Shown: one piece after another, positions 9,258 to 19,320 of the stretch
How positions within the stretch are numbered: position 1 is the stretch's first letter
How the letters are laid out: each line of letters starts with the position of its first letter
Translations under genes and position numbers: made by a program
The notes under the pieces: model-generated
What the model was told of the DNA's origin: nothing
Database searches by the model: none
What the model saw: only the letters and a program-made list of their open reading frames with translations
Assembly: GCA_009869945.1 (NCBI GenBank)
Contig: WIXG01000737.1
Coordinates: 1-23,952, forward strand
Source: Mesaphorura yosii
Lineage: Eukaryota > Arthropoda > Collembola > Poduromorpha > Tullbergiidae
Reading direction: 5' to 3'
Length of the DNA: 23,952 nt

Positions 9258-9374
9258 TTCTGGTCAATGAGCACACAGAGCAGAGCACCGTTTTGTGCAA
9301 ATTATAATCATTTCGTCGGCAGTGAGCGGCCGTGACCCGAAGAGCTTGCTCAATGTGTGGCCATAGCAACAGAA

Positions 9375-11175
9375 ATGAATCTTTCCACATTTCTGCGGCT
9401 CTCAACCGGAGTCTTGTTCACAATATCTGTGCTATTTTTAACAACGACGTCGTCCGATTTCACATCGTCACCTTTGGCCGAAGAAATCGCGACTCGTCCT
9501 TTCGGCGAAGAAACATTTCATCTCTTTCTGAACAATGTGACGAGAGAAGCGATCCTCAACAGCCGTCGAAATTCAACGACAGATGACGAATGTGAGCAGG
9601 AAATCGGCTCCAAGGCGGCAGCTCCAATCGTCATCAATATCTGGAGCTACTCCCCTGACGGAAAACTACAACTCGATCAACGCAAAGAGATCTCGAAAAG
9701 AATTCTGCCTCTTGCGCCGAGCGAAAACAGCGAAAATGAAGCCGAATCGGCACCGATTATCCGAAATCATTATCAGGATGGCGATTCCACGGCAACGACA
9801 ACAAAAGACTTGATATTATTTCTACTCGGGACCCTTGTCTCAATGCAAAAGAAATTGGAAGCTAAAACCCAACGGCCGTCGTCGCCCGAAAGTTTGAGGT
9901 TGAGCCCAAGACAAATCCTGGAGCTGGATTTGCGATCTCAGCCAGCGTCCGAAACTGCTGCGCAGCAACTCAACCTTAACATTCTGAGACTAACCGAAGC
10001 AGAACGAGAGAAACTGCACTTTAAAGAAATTGCACGCTTGATCGACCGCGGCCACAATCAGATCACCAGCTTTGAGGATGAGTCACAACTGAGTCGCAAA
10101 CTTGGTCAAATGGAGAGCACCAACTTGCAGATTGGAAACTTGACAATCGGTAGGTGCAATCCAAATTAGAAAAGAGTGAAAATTAAGTGTCTTTGATTCA
10201 ATTCCAGATTCGAGGCCATTAAACGGACGACTGTTGCATAACCTTCTCAACCTCACTTCAGCCGCCTCAAATTCGAGCTCATCTTTATCCATGCGAAAGC
10301 ATTGTGTCCCCGTGTTGAGAGAAGAGAGCAGCAGCAGCGAGCCAGCAAATGTTCCGAACGATATTCCAATTCCAAATCTGCCCGTGCCTCCGACTTCCGC
10401 TTTATCAATCTTCCCGAAGGAAGACGCCGTCGGCACATTCTTGCAGGATTGGTGGGGCTTCGGGGCACCGGTGGAGCGGAAGGGGGACAAAAAAGCCAAG
10501 AAGAAGAAGGATAAGGACAAGGGTGGCGGGGATGGATGGGGTGACGGGTGGGGGGGAGATGGATGGGGAGACGAGAAGGAAAAGGATAAGAAAAAGAAAA
10601 AGGACAAAGGCAAGAAGAAAAAGAAGGACAAAAAAAAGAAAAAAGATAAAAAGAAAAAGCCCAAGAAGAAAAAGAAGGAGAAGAAAAAGAAGGAGCACGA
10701 GAAGGAGCACGAGTCTGAGGAGGAGCATGGATACGAACCACCTCATTACCATCCACCTCCTCCAAAGCAACAGCACGGCTGGGGCAAAAAGCCCCCTGCA
10801 AAGGGCGGCTGGGGTTGGGGTGGCCCGGGTCCTGGACTTGAAATAAGCGGCTGGCTCGGAGGCTCCGAAGGCGGCGGTGGTTGGGGTTGGGCTTCAGGGC
10901 ACAACGGCTACTACGAAATGGAGTTTGTTCCGGCCGACATGTTTTCAAAAGTACTCACGGGCCTCGGATTCTGTGCCCTTTTCCTTGGGCCCATCGTCTT
11001 TGTTCTAGGGTTCTCGTGGCTGCTGTCCAGCTTCAGATCACCGTCCTTCGTTGCTCTGGGGCGAAGTGGGTGGGGGTCAACGCCATGGCATCGAAGAATC
11101 GGGCTTCACTCATACGATGAACCTCCAACTGTCTATTCCTTGACTAAACGACGATCTCGGTTCTTCTTCCGGTGA
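9375..11175 (+). CDS. Lys/Gly/Trp-rich single-pass membrane protein, two exons
   Basis: Exons 9375-10149 and 10208-11175 join in phase 1 to give 580 residues. The 58-bp intron has donor GTAGGT and acceptor TTCCAG. The ATG at 9375 is chosen because it starts a clear signal peptide (FTISVLFLTTTSS core). Residues about 25-300 are polar with scattered NxT/NxS sites. Residues about 350-436 are extremely basic (runs of K with D and E) mixed with DGWGDGWGGDGW repeats. Then come His/Pro (PPHYHPPPP) and Gly/Trp (GGWGWGGPGPG) stretches, a hydrophobic helix at about 509-534 (FCALFLGPIVFVLGFSWLL) and a short basic tail ending RRSRFFFR. I do not recognise the family. The layout suggests a surface or secretory-membrane protein whose basic, glycine-rich part would face the lumen or cuticle if the N-terminal signal is cleaved. 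More exons may follow (see 11290-11361). Confidence 0.75.
10150..10207 (+). other. 58-bp intron of the Lys/Gly/Trp-rich protein gene
   Basis: Donor CG|GTAGGT and acceptor ATTCCAG|AT; phase 1. Reading through would end at a TAG within 20 nt of the donor, whereas splicing joins two long open frames exactly. Confidence 0.8.
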
Positions 11176-11289
11176 CCATTGCTCATTTAATTGACAAGTT
11201 TCAGTAAAGCCAGAATTAATTCGAAACACTAGAACAAATATGCAGTTTCTTCACGTATACTAACGCCATATGCTCTTCGTCCACATCAG

Positions 11290-11361
11290 GCGCATGCAAA
11301 CTCCATCGTCTCAAGCTAGTCAACCACAGCAATTCTCGTCGCCATCGCCCCCACAGTGGGA
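11290..11361 (+). CDS. Possible additional 3' exon (Gln/Ser/Pro-rich)
   Basis: A 72-nt open segment is bounded by an acceptor (CACATCAG at 11282-11289) and a strong donor (GTAAGT at 11362-11367). It encodes RMQTPSSQASQPQQFSSPS and a few more residues. If the preceding exon used the weaker donor GTGACC at 11172, inside its stop codon region, the phase would match and the Arg-rich tail would run on. A glutamine-rich open stretch (QQQQLEQHEQYQKRV, about 11397-11444, stop at 11500-11502) follows, but the gap is only 32-45 nt, short for an intron. Possible alternative C-terminus of the membrane protein, or a separate gene. Confidence 0.35.
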
Positions 11362-11502
11362 GTAAGTACTCCCACAAGCCTCAACAGTTGCAGATTTCAG
11401 CAGCAGCAGCTGGAACAGCACGAGCAATACCAGAAGCGGGTGCAGGTCCATGGAACGAAGGAAGTCCATGAGAGATTGTTTAAATGCTTAATTGTTGCTT
11501 AG

Positions 11503-12507
11503 TGACCTTTCAGACGTTCAGCGAGACGTGGTGACTTTGTGTTACTGTTCTTGGCAGTTGAATGTTGTAGGATACTAATTGGCTCGCTTTCTTAGCTAAT
11601 TCTTATACAACTAGAAACTTCTCCTCTTTGAGTGAGACGCTGTAAATCTTGCAGGAGCATGATATCGTAGCGCAATGACTCAGGGAGCAAAGAGCGCGAT
11701 AAAGAGCTGTTCTGTGCAGCATCGTTGCGTAAGCAAACTCTCATCCGCAGAACACCGACAGTATATGATACATTCAGATTGTTTTAAATAGGACGAAGCA
11801 GCGTCCTAGCCGCCTCGCTCTTCCAAAATACAAGTCGAAGCTGCGCGCAGCTGAAATTTTAAAAGATAGATACGAGTTAGGAATATCGGTGGAAATGCAA
11901 CGCCAAGCTTGCGTGTAGAACATCGAGTCCGAAATGGGAACGGTAATTCATGGAAACCAGCCCAATATGGTCATCGGATTGCTGCAATCAGCCTGGGAAA
12001 TTGCTGACATGTCACTAATCTCAACGGAAACCTTGGCTCACTTGCAGATAATTTTGGATGGAAGTAGATGTCTCACAAGAATGACCATCCTGACGAATGT
12101 GCATGGACCGCATTGAAAGAGAAGGCGCTGCATGACGTGTGCACCAACCTGGCGGACAAATGGGCACACACAGCGGCTGGAAGAATTCATCGACTCATCG
12201 AAGGTGGCATTCTCAAGCCGACATATAAACCAATCAACTGCTCAACAGTCTCATCATTAACAGAATTAATAAAATGAAATCAGATTTAACGTCTAAAAGC
12301 GAACCAACAATTATTCACATATTACATAAACAAGGTTGGTACTTTATATTTGTTGTTGGGCTGTGTGGACAAATTGCAAATTGAGCACGTTAGCATTGTG
12401 AAAACCAATTGACATTACAGAATTAATAATTGTGCTGATCATGGCTTATCGGACCATCCCTAATACAAGGTTGTTTTTGCGTAATGGTACGTATAATATC
12501 TAACATA
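11503..12507. other. Stretch with coding-like ORFs of unknown product
   Basis: Two plus-strand frames look more protein-like than background: 11934-12116 (MGTVIHGNQPNMVIGLLQSA ...) and 12068-12277 (MSHKNDHPDECAWTALKEKA ..., helical, ending before an overlapping AATAAA at 12268-12273). They overlap in different frames. A TTGCAG at 12046-12051 or the TAG before 12068 could be acceptors, but no donor pairing convinced me. They may be 3' exons of a plus-strand gene running from the 9.4-11.4 kb region. I do not recognise a domain. Confidence 0.3.
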
Positions 12508-13671
12508 TTATGCTCTTCTGGACAAAACAAGCAAGTTGACAATATTTCCAACAATGAGTGAAAGAATTTCTAAATACAACTCTGACGTCTTGATCCGAAA
12601 GAAATTACCAACTTGTACTTGAATTGGGGGACATGATCTTCGTACTCGAGCTTGATACTCGAGTTTGGTGTCCGGGCTAGTGAGTAAACAGCGACGAGAT
12701 TCTCGTGCAGCTCTTACACCCCATGAAACAGCCAAGCACGTGCCGACTTGACATGCGCCAGCAATCATTGCAAATCCTGCACCAATCACAGGACTGATTA
12801 TATCATGTATATGAATGAGGGTCACCAGTGAGAAGATGGTGAAGAGTGACCAAAAGACAAAGAGAACGGAGTAAATGAACCGTGCATTTTCACGTGCAAT
12901 GCTCAGGTATACTTGAACTGTACGATACTCCACAATTGATTTCACTTGACGTACAGATTTTGCAAGTACCATTAAATAGACTTGAATTGAAACACAATAT
13001 GTTGCTGTTGTAGCCTGTTCGAATGCAAACCAAATGAAAAAAAGTCCATAAACCACATTTGCTAATGCATGGTCCTGTTTGAAAGCTTGCCAGAGTACAC
13101 CTCTTTGGAACATGATCCATTCACCTATACCCATGAATGGGATAATAGACAGGAGCATCGTGGCGAGGATTGGAAGCAAGATTTTGGCTTCAGATACGTT
13201 TCCTCCAGAGCGATGTAAATCAATGCAGATTCTCACTGTAGTTTGAATGAAGTAGCGCCATTTTTCATAACGAAACAGATTATGAAATTGAAACAATGTG
13301 ACCATAACGAAATACCAATTCCAGAGTGTCGTATGGAATAATTCTGTGTAGAAGGCAACATTTCGTGACGGGTATTGAAGTAGAAAAGTCCATAATGTCC
13401 GTACCATATATATCTTTGTGAGAAATGAGAGAAAGGTGAAGAAGCGATGGATCTTGAAGAATTTACAATACTGAATTGATACAGACTGTCCAACTGTGAT
13501 CCATCGTACTGGGAATGACCATAGGAAAGGAAGTTGTGTGATTTGATATGGAATTGATGCACACAACAGAAATGATCTTGCACTTGGTGGGAATTCTTGC
13601 GTTGGGAAAGTTATGTCTCTCCTACCTCCCTTGAAATTACGCCAAATATTCGTGAAATCAATAGTTGACAT
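12508..13671 (-). CDS. GR-like 7-TM chemoreceptor, intact, single exon
   Basis: A 387-residue polytopic membrane protein of the insect-type gustatory/odorant receptor superfamily. The ATG at 13671 (MSTIDFTNIW) is the first methionine in the frame, which is open a further 17 codons upstream without one. Hydrophobic segments lie at about 76-98, 110-133, 163-184, 206-238, 263-288, 293-318 and 363-384. The C-terminal block CPPIQVQVGNFFRIKTSELY followed by a hydrophobic helix (LEILSLIVGNIVNLLVL) is the same arrangement as in the two receptors at 3803-5010 and 5853-7160, although overall identity is low. It is transcribed away from the intact IR at 14899, so the two genes could share the 1.2-kb intergenic region. 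The TYhhhhhQF signature of classical GRs is not evident. Channel role and chemosensory expression are inferred from family. Confidence 0.8.
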   Translation of the reverse strand: MSTIDFTNIWRNFKGGRRDITFPTQEFPPSARSFLLCASIPYQITQLPFLWSFPVRWITVGQSVSIQYCKFFKIHRFFTFLSFLTKIYMVRTLWTFLLQYPSRNVAFYTELFHTTLWNWYFVMVTLFQFHNLFRYEKWRYFIQTTVRICIDLHRSGGNVSEAKILLPILATMLLSIIPFMGIGEWIMFQRGVLWQAFKQDHALANVVYGLFFIWFAFEQATTATYCVSIQVYLMVLAKSVRQVKSIVEYRTVQVYLSIARENARFIYSVLFVFWSLFTIFSLVTLIHIHDIISPVIGAGFAMIAGACQVGTCLAVSWGVRAARESRRCLLTSPDTKLEYQARVRRSCPPIQVQVGNFFRIKTSELYLEILSLIVGNIVNLLVLSRRA

Positions 13672-14898
13672 TTCACTGATCACAGTTGTGTAAAGCAATT
13701 CACTCTCGATAGCCCTGCGCAATTCATTTTAGACTGCGAGCGTCTCTCTTGATTAGCACTTGCTAGTATACGTAATTTGAGACTTTTGTTATATGGACAG
13801 TAGAATGGAGCTGAAATTCAGAATTATGACGTCAAACGAATATTAAATTTGTTTTCTGTCTTCTAGTTTCCTTTCATAGTTGCACAGAGTAAACAAGTTA
13901 CTTTAATAAAAACTTTCGTACAAGGATTTGCACTTCGATTGCTTTCACACGACCTGAATCCAATCACATTGCCTCCTAATTGCAGTTTTTGTGCATCTTA
14001 GTTCCAGCACGACAATTGCTTAGAACGTGAAATTTTTTTTTGTTTTGGAATTTGCTTGTTAACCTTATATACGCGTGGAAGTAATTACATGAAAAATTTA
14101 TGAGTCCAAAGTTTCGTCATGTGTTGCCCAATCCCACTTGGTGATTTAACTGTTTACTTGTCTATAAAAAGTCTTCAGACATCTTTCTAATGCGCTTCTT
14201 AGCCCATTCGAAGAATTATTTATGAGAGACTATTCACTAATATGATTGTTATCTCTCTTGATTGGTAGTTGGTTTTATTCACGTGGAGATAACACTGTGA
14301 GCCTTTTGTGCTTTTTTTTTTACTGGAATGTGAAATTAGTCAAAATAATATTGAATACTTCTGTGCAGACGAAAGAGTTAAGCACATCAGCGATCGATAA
14401 ACTATGACAGTCGTATTTGACGCGTTAAAGGCTATTTGATAACTACCGGCTGCTGACTCAAAGATCACCTGCGCAGGGCACAATTTGTCGAAACTAATTA
14501 GATCTGGGCATCAATTATTTATGTTACCGTGCTGTCTGTATCTGTGAACATGAAAGGAGACCAGAGCCTCGACGTATCGCCTGAATAACATGTCTGTTTC
14601 TTCAGAACCTTGTCAAAGGAGCCTCTTCCATTTACTATTTGTTGATGCCCGTCTCCAAGGCACTTTGATAATCGCTAACGGTTGACAACCAACGAACCGA
14701 CATTTAGGAGTAGTGTGCTTATAAATGAGTGAGTGTTCAGTCTTTACCGGAACATTAAGCTACCGAATTGTGTTAAGGGGCAACTAGACTGATTGATTTG
14801 AGTGACCTGTAGTGACTTGATATCTTCAAGAGTCTGTCACTTTTGGCAAAAACGAGCGGCACGATGGGAATTTAGGGTCACTTGTATTTCCCAAAAGA
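13672..14898. promoter_or_regulatory. Shared upstream region of head-to-head GR-like and IR genes
   Basis: About 1.2 kb of AT-rich sequence without a supportable gene. On the plus side, TATAAAT at 14720-14726 and an arthropod-type initiator TCAGTCTT at 14737-14744 precede the IR start at 14899. Their spacing (19 bp to the initiator A) is shorter than the usual 30, so only one may be used. On the minus side a CATATAAC lies about 115 bp before the receptor ATG. No clear enhancer motif recognised. Confidence 0.35.
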
Positions 14899-16887
14899 AT
14901 GGAACAACAACGACGACGCCAGCCATTTTTGCTCATTGTGCAGCATTTCCTATTGCTGTCGTCTGTAAGTTACACAAGCAGTGAAATTAATGAGGAAAGC
15001 TTCATTTTGCTTCAGAATAACATTCTTGGCTTCGTTAAATCAGCTCCGTCAGATTTTGACTTTCTACTTCTGTTGACCGGGTCGACGACGGTAGAAATTA
15101 ACCGTACAAAACACTTCCATCAAGCTACCTGGGCAAGCCATGCGGTTGCGGTTGTACAAGAACATAATGAAGTGGAACAAAGTCCTGTGGAGATCTTTAC
15201 TGCAGGAAATATGCGACCTTTGCTTCTATTAATTCCGTATCATTACCAGGCTACATTGAGTGGTGTACCACTTCCACTTGCGCTGAACGCAAGCTCAGAG
15301 CGGCAGCATGAGATTGTGATCTTGTTGACTCCATTGATCGTTTTCGGACGCAAGTCGGATGCATTGAAAGGAACTCGGCTCATCTTGAACCAAATTGGGA
15401 CATGGTGCACGCTAGTGGATTCAGTCTACGTATTTGCGATGTACAACAAATCCGGTGGTGAGAGCACTTCTGAATTATCGGCAATGATCCTAGAGTCATA
15501 TCAAATACGAGGCACCGTCATAACACATGAGGTGGAGCGAATAGACTCAAACCTGCTGCTGCTGACGCCAAGCTTTTCAACAAAACGGCGCTCCAATTTC
15601 GAAGGTGGAACGGTGATCGGCCTAGGGATCGAAGATCACAACTTTGACCACAATACTAAATTCAAGGCGAACGGAACTGAAGAGTTTGAGAGCGGTTTCG
15701 ACGTCGAACTCTACCGCTACTTTCGGGATACGCTAAATTTCAGTGAGCGCTCGGTCAAGGACACAGAATACATCCGTCCAGGACCGAATGGAGCGCTGGC
15801 AGGATTTGCTACCCGGCTCAGGCCGTCGACAAGTGTTGGTGGAAGTACTGCAACGCCGGAAGCTGATGTAGGGATCAGTTCAACCGAATTCATCCCGTAC
15901 AGATTACAGGGGCCGGATGCAATTCGAATTCTTATTCCAACAAGTAGTGTTGGGCAGAACGTATTCTTCAGGCAGCCACCGGCCGCTGCAGTCCGGAACG
16001 TGTTCCTTAAACCATTTACTGTGGATGTCTGGGTAGCTTTGTTTCTCTTATGGTTAGCAATCAGCCTTGCAATGGTTAGCGTCGCTATGACGCAGGGTAC
16101 TGAGGAGGTGGAAATACCAATCACGACGGCACTCACGTCCTTCCTCGGGGCCACGGCTCTCGTGTGCCAACAGGGCTGGCACACTTTAAGCAGGACATCG
16201 AGCCTTATCATCCTGCTGAGCAGCTTCTCCACGTTGATCCTGTACGTGGCCTATTCGGGAACCCTCGTCTCCATGCTGTCCCTGCGAGTCACACCCGTGC
16301 AACATTTCAGAGATCTCGTGCGCTGGAATTTTGATATCGTGTACAATTACCAGATCCCTGCGGGAGGGCTCACTCTCCGTGCCATGGAGCAATACGGCGA
16401 AATCCCACCAGCGGCAGCAGGGCACGACCGTGGTGTTCGCGTGGACGATCAACTTGGGGCATTGCTGGCGCCGACAGGTTCACCTCTTGCAATCGTGAGC
16501 CCATCAGAGTCCTTTTACTCAATTGCGGCGAAGAATAATGTATCCGACGCGGCTCTCTGTGCCGCCCAGGTCGACCATGTTCAGCTTGCAGGAGCTGCCC
16601 AGATCCCAATGGGATTCTGTGTGTGGCAGGGCTCATGTCTACGCCCTTACCTGAACTATGCAGCGGCTCGAATCGTCGAGCGAGGTGTACGTAAGAGATT
16701 GATGACGGCCAAACGTCGGGAACATTCTGAAGTACTCTGCGGAGCAGACGGGTTAAGCAAAGCCGCAAGCCATGACCATCTTGGCCTAGGAGAGCTATTA
16801 CCAGCTTTTGGAGCATTTGTGCTTGGTGGATTGATAAGTGGCCTGATTTGTGCGTTGGAAAGATTTTATTCGTTCTATTCGCTGTGA
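14899..16887 (+). CDS. Divergent ionotropic receptor (IR), intact, single exon
   Basis: A 662-residue chemosensory IR, a variant ionotropic glutamate receptor expected to form a ligand-gated cation channel together with IR co-receptors. The ATG at 14899 begins a basic N-terminus and a hydrophobic signal sequence (FLLIVQHFLLLSSVS). Residues about 30-235 form a poorly conserved amino-terminal domain. S1 begins at about 237 (GGTVIGLG) and ends with FRQPPAAAVRNVFLKPF. M1 is about 377-397, the pore loop holds CQQGW at 423-427, M2 is about 435-461 ending YSGTLVSMLSL, S2 runs from about 465 to 630, and M3 is about 634-653. This order is diagnostic of the family. The glutamate-contact residues are not clearly conserved, as expected for divergent IRs, so the ligand is unknown. 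AATAAA follows at 16896-16901. It is the closest local paralogue of the broken IR at 1-1295. Confidence 0.9.
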   Translation: MEQQRRRQPFLLIVQHFLLLSSVSYTSSEINEESFILLQNNILGFVKSAPSDFDFLLLLTGSTTVEINRTKHFHQATWASHAVAVVQEHNEVEQSPVEIFTAGNMRPLLLLIPYHYQATLSGVPLPLALNASSERQHEIVILLTPLIVFGRKSDALKGTRLILNQIGTWCTLVDSVYVFAMYNKSGGESTSELSAMILESYQIRGTVITHEVERIDSNLLLLTPSFSTKRRSNFEGGTVIGLGIEDHNFDHNTKFKANGTEEFESGFDVELYRYFRDTLNFSERSVKDTEYIRPGPNGALAGFATRLRPSTSVGGSTATPEADVGISSTEFIPYRLQGPDAIRILIPTSSVGQNVFFRQPPAAAVRNVFLKPFTVDVWVALFLLWLAISLAMVSVAMTQGTEEVEIPITTALTSFLGATALVCQQGWHTLSRTSSLIILLSSFSTLILYVAYSGTLVSMLSLRVTPVQHFRDLVRWNFDIVYNYQIPAGGLTLRAMEQYGEIPPAAAGHDRGVRVDDQLGALLAPTGSPLAIVSPSESFYSIAAKNNVSDAALCAAQVDHVQLAGAAQIPMGFCVWQGSCLRPYLNYAAARIVERGVRKRLMTAKRREHSEVLCGADGLSKAASHDHLGLGELLPAFGAFVLGGLISGLICALERFYSFYSL

Positions 16888-16895
16888 TTTATAAT

Positions 16896-16901
16896 AATAA
16901 A
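16896..16901 (+). terminator. Polyadenylation signal of the intact IR
   Basis: AATAAA nine bases after the TGA stop. A very short 3' untranslated region would result; later signals are possible. Confidence 0.5.
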
Positions 16902-17667
16902 TGGATATCAAGCCAAATCAAAGTCAACTAAATCAAGTCAAAGGTAATTTCACAAGTAATCATAATCACTAGGAGCCCTTGTTCACAAAGCATTCGGTAA
17001 ATAACACTGACTCAGGTTTCAGCTCAAGATTGATTCAACTAATGAATAAAAAAACAATTTAATAATGGTGATGGTGGTGAATATTCACCACCCTTCCGTC
17101 GTTTGGAAGTGAAACTCTAGGAGTGAGTGGTTGGCGGTTGGCAACCCGCCGAAGTCACTCACTCCGTGATAATCCATGTCGCTCAGCGTAAGGTGAAGCG
17201 CGTCCACCTTTTCCTCCACCACGATCGCTTCCGCCGCCAGCACGACCTCTTCCACCACCAACATGACTTCTTTCACGGCCTCCACCCACACTACGATCTA
17301 CTCTTCCTGCTAGAATTTAAGACATGATAAGGGACCTTATGCGGATTGGGCTGTCCGCGATTTTCAAAATCCGTGACCACCATCGGCTACAATAATGCAA
17401 ATAGGACCGGGCCCTGATTCCTGTATGTTCTGGCACTACAGAAAAAAAAGTGATTTTTCCTCTCATGCCCTCCCATGTAGAAACCATGTTCAGTCAAGAT
17501 GCGTAGTATGAGATGCGAAGAGACGTCAAATGGGTGCTACTTATTTTAATTTTTTTTTATCTGCCTAATTTCAGTAATCACGGTGCCGTTTTTTGTGATT
17601 GTTTGTTCCAATTTTTTAAAGACACTCCACGGCGAATGACTCTATGAGCAGTACGTCAATGCAAGCG
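16902..17667. other. Intergenic stretch with a dispersed repeat copy
   Basis: Overlapping frames at 17085-17327 on both strands reflect a His/Val-biased composition rather than a recognisable gene. TAATAATGGTGATGGTGGTGA (17060-17080) and its AT-rich lead-in match the sequence at 3071-3094, pointing to a shared dispersed repeat. Confidence 0.4.
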
Positions 17668-17820
17668 ATGAGCTACTTCTACGCTGTTAGGAGAGGAAGG
17701 GCATTCGGTGTATTTGGGTTTTGGTGAGTCCAAGGGTTTTGTTATCTCCTTTGTTAGATATAAAAAGTATGTTTGATAACAGGCATGATGCTTTTTGTAT
17801 GGATGAAAGCGAGGCCTAGG
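17668..17820 (+). pseudogene. RNase H1 hybrid-binding-domain relic
   Basis: An ATG at 17668 begins SYFYAVRRGRAFGVFGFW, then hits TGA at 17725. One base further along, another frame continues with ESKGFVISFVRYKKYV, and a third with DAFCMDES. The sequence AVRRGRxxGVFxxW-E---V--F----YKKF followed by an A is the signature of the N-terminal RNA/DNA-hybrid-binding domain of RNase H1 (viroplasmin-like fold). The frame breaks mark it as dead. It could derive from a host RNase H1 copy or from a retroelement carrying this domain; no RNase H catalytic part is visible next to it. Confidence 0.45.
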
Positions 17821-18039
17821 TAGAACACTATCCTGGTACGACATTAAAAAATTTAGGACATTGAAGAAGCAGAAGACTTAGTACAGCACAATCAACATGC
17901 TGAGAGAATGCCTTCCGTGTTGATAGACGGTCAATTGAGTATTTGATTCTGCCTTCCCACAAAAAGCCAGTTCAGCTCAAGAACATTTTTTTGCAAAATT
18001 TTGTTTCCACTGTACTGTCTTTCTGATTTTTCGATTGAC

Positions 18040-18895
18040 ATGGATCTTGAGGAACTCGGGAAACTAGTGGCTGCTCAACTCTGGTGTATCGTCAGTTTGC
18101 AAGCCCTAATCATCGCCTTTGACTCAGCCGCAGTCACCCCCTCACTCAACTGGAGATGACCAAGGACAACATGAAGGGAGCCAAATTCAAACTCCATGAG
18201 CCTGAATTTGAAACCGTTTTCGCCGCCGTCGAGTCTTTGCAGCTGAAAGTAATCGATCTCATCAAAGCCAAAGCTTTACGTCCAAATTCCTTTATGTTCA
18301 CATTATTCAAGTTGGAGCGAATCCAGCCCCCCTCATTGTCAAACGCATTCCATGAATGGCCTTCCTCTTTGTCGCCTCACTGTACAAGAATCCCTCAATT
18401 TCCGGAGTCGAGTAGATGGTTCACCTCTAGACCTGCCTCACCCGAGAAGCTGCCAGTATCGTCGCCTCCTTCACTTCTACCACTGGTATCTACATGGAAA
18501 CTTGGGCTGCAGTCGTGACGCGTTTTGATAACAAACGTGAGATCATCTTTGCTTGCATCAACCGACTGGAGCTCGACCACAAAGCATCCAAATGGGGTCA
18601 GTGCCTGGTCTTAGGAGCCTTGAAGACATCATCAACGAGACTGTAAGGTCCCTGAAAGTCCTGAAGGTTCCGGTCGAGCATTGGACCTCATCCAGGTCTA
18701 TCTTGGACTCAAGTAGATGGTCCAACAGTCTCGCAAGCAGTAGCCATTTCATCAGGAGGAGGTCGTGCCAACTCTGCGCGAGTTTCTGGACTTCGTCAAA
18801 GACCGAGCCCGTGTACTGACCGCAGCGGTCTCAACGTCGGCCTTCCACGCATTTTCCATTCGCCGTCATGACTTTGGCCTGAAGCCCGAACAATA
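18040..18895 (+). pseudogene. BEL/Pao-type LTR retrotransposon gag relic
   Basis: A decayed gag region of a BEL/Pao LTR retrotransposon. It begins at ATG 18040 (MDLEELGKLVAAQ), typical of this gag N-terminus. Pieces in order are an N-terminal helical part (frames at 18040 and 18156), a block at about 18436-18540 containing EAASIVASF and TWAAVVTRFDNKREII, a block at 18616-18690 (SLEDIINETVRSLKVL, then PVEHW), and a block at about 18758-18820 (PTLREFLDFVKDRARVL). The order and motifs match the DUF1759 region of BEL/Pao gag. The pieces lie in different frames, with TGA at 18157, in-frame stops near 18413 and 18642, and further shifts. Protease, reverse transcriptase, integrase and LTRs were not seen, so it is a gag-only remnant. 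Confidence 0.65.
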
Positions 18896-18908
18896 ATTAA
18901 ACAGTAAT

Positions 18909-19112
18909 CTACAATTCGGTAGATGTAAGCATGCGATAATATTGTGCTGCTACAGAGATGACCGACGAAACTTTGCCTAAGACTAACTTTGCGTGCAATG
19001 CGAGATTTAAATTCTCATCTAATACTACTCCTAAATATTTAAGTTCAGGCAGTCCATTCTTGATCCGCAATGCGAATAACGTGGTTCTACTTTTCCGGAA
19101 AATTATGGCAAT
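18909..19112 (-). pseudogene. LINE (non-LTR) reverse transcriptase fragment
   Basis: A 67-codon open stretch on the minus strand (19112 to 18912, then TAG) reads TTLFALRIKNGLPELKYLGV and then VLDENLNLALHAKLVLGKVS, continuing into a helical region. The LKYLGVxLDxxLxxxxH motif with the following K is the hallmark of the thumb-proximal end of LINE reverse transcriptases (RTE/CR1/Jockey type). The catalytic YxDD block and endonuclease are missing, and a stop (TGA) lies immediately upstream. It abuts the gag relic in opposite orientation. Confidence 0.6.
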
Positions 19113-19320
19113 TCATGGTCAAGTATGCATGGAATGGAAAACCGCAAGAAAGTGGAGTTGGTGATAAAACATTTATGCAGGTAGGATCCTTTCTAAATTT
19201 TATTGCTTTGCATGCCATCCCTTCTACTTCGACCGACCGTGTCTGTGTCCACATGTTCATTCAAAATACAAAAAGGCCGGTCCACTTGTCATTAAACTCA
19301 CCCTGAATAGACACTTCCAG

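Noticed and set aside
10083..10948. Long minus-strand and alternate-frame ORFs across the lysine-rich exon
   Set aside because: Low-complexity shadows (poly-Phe, poly-Leu, poly-Arg) of the AAG/GGN-rich coding strand.
17085..17327. Overlapping ORFs rich in Val/Glu (minus) and His/Leu (plus)
   Set aside because: Compositional artefact of GTG/CAC-rich DNA; no start context, splice signal or motif.
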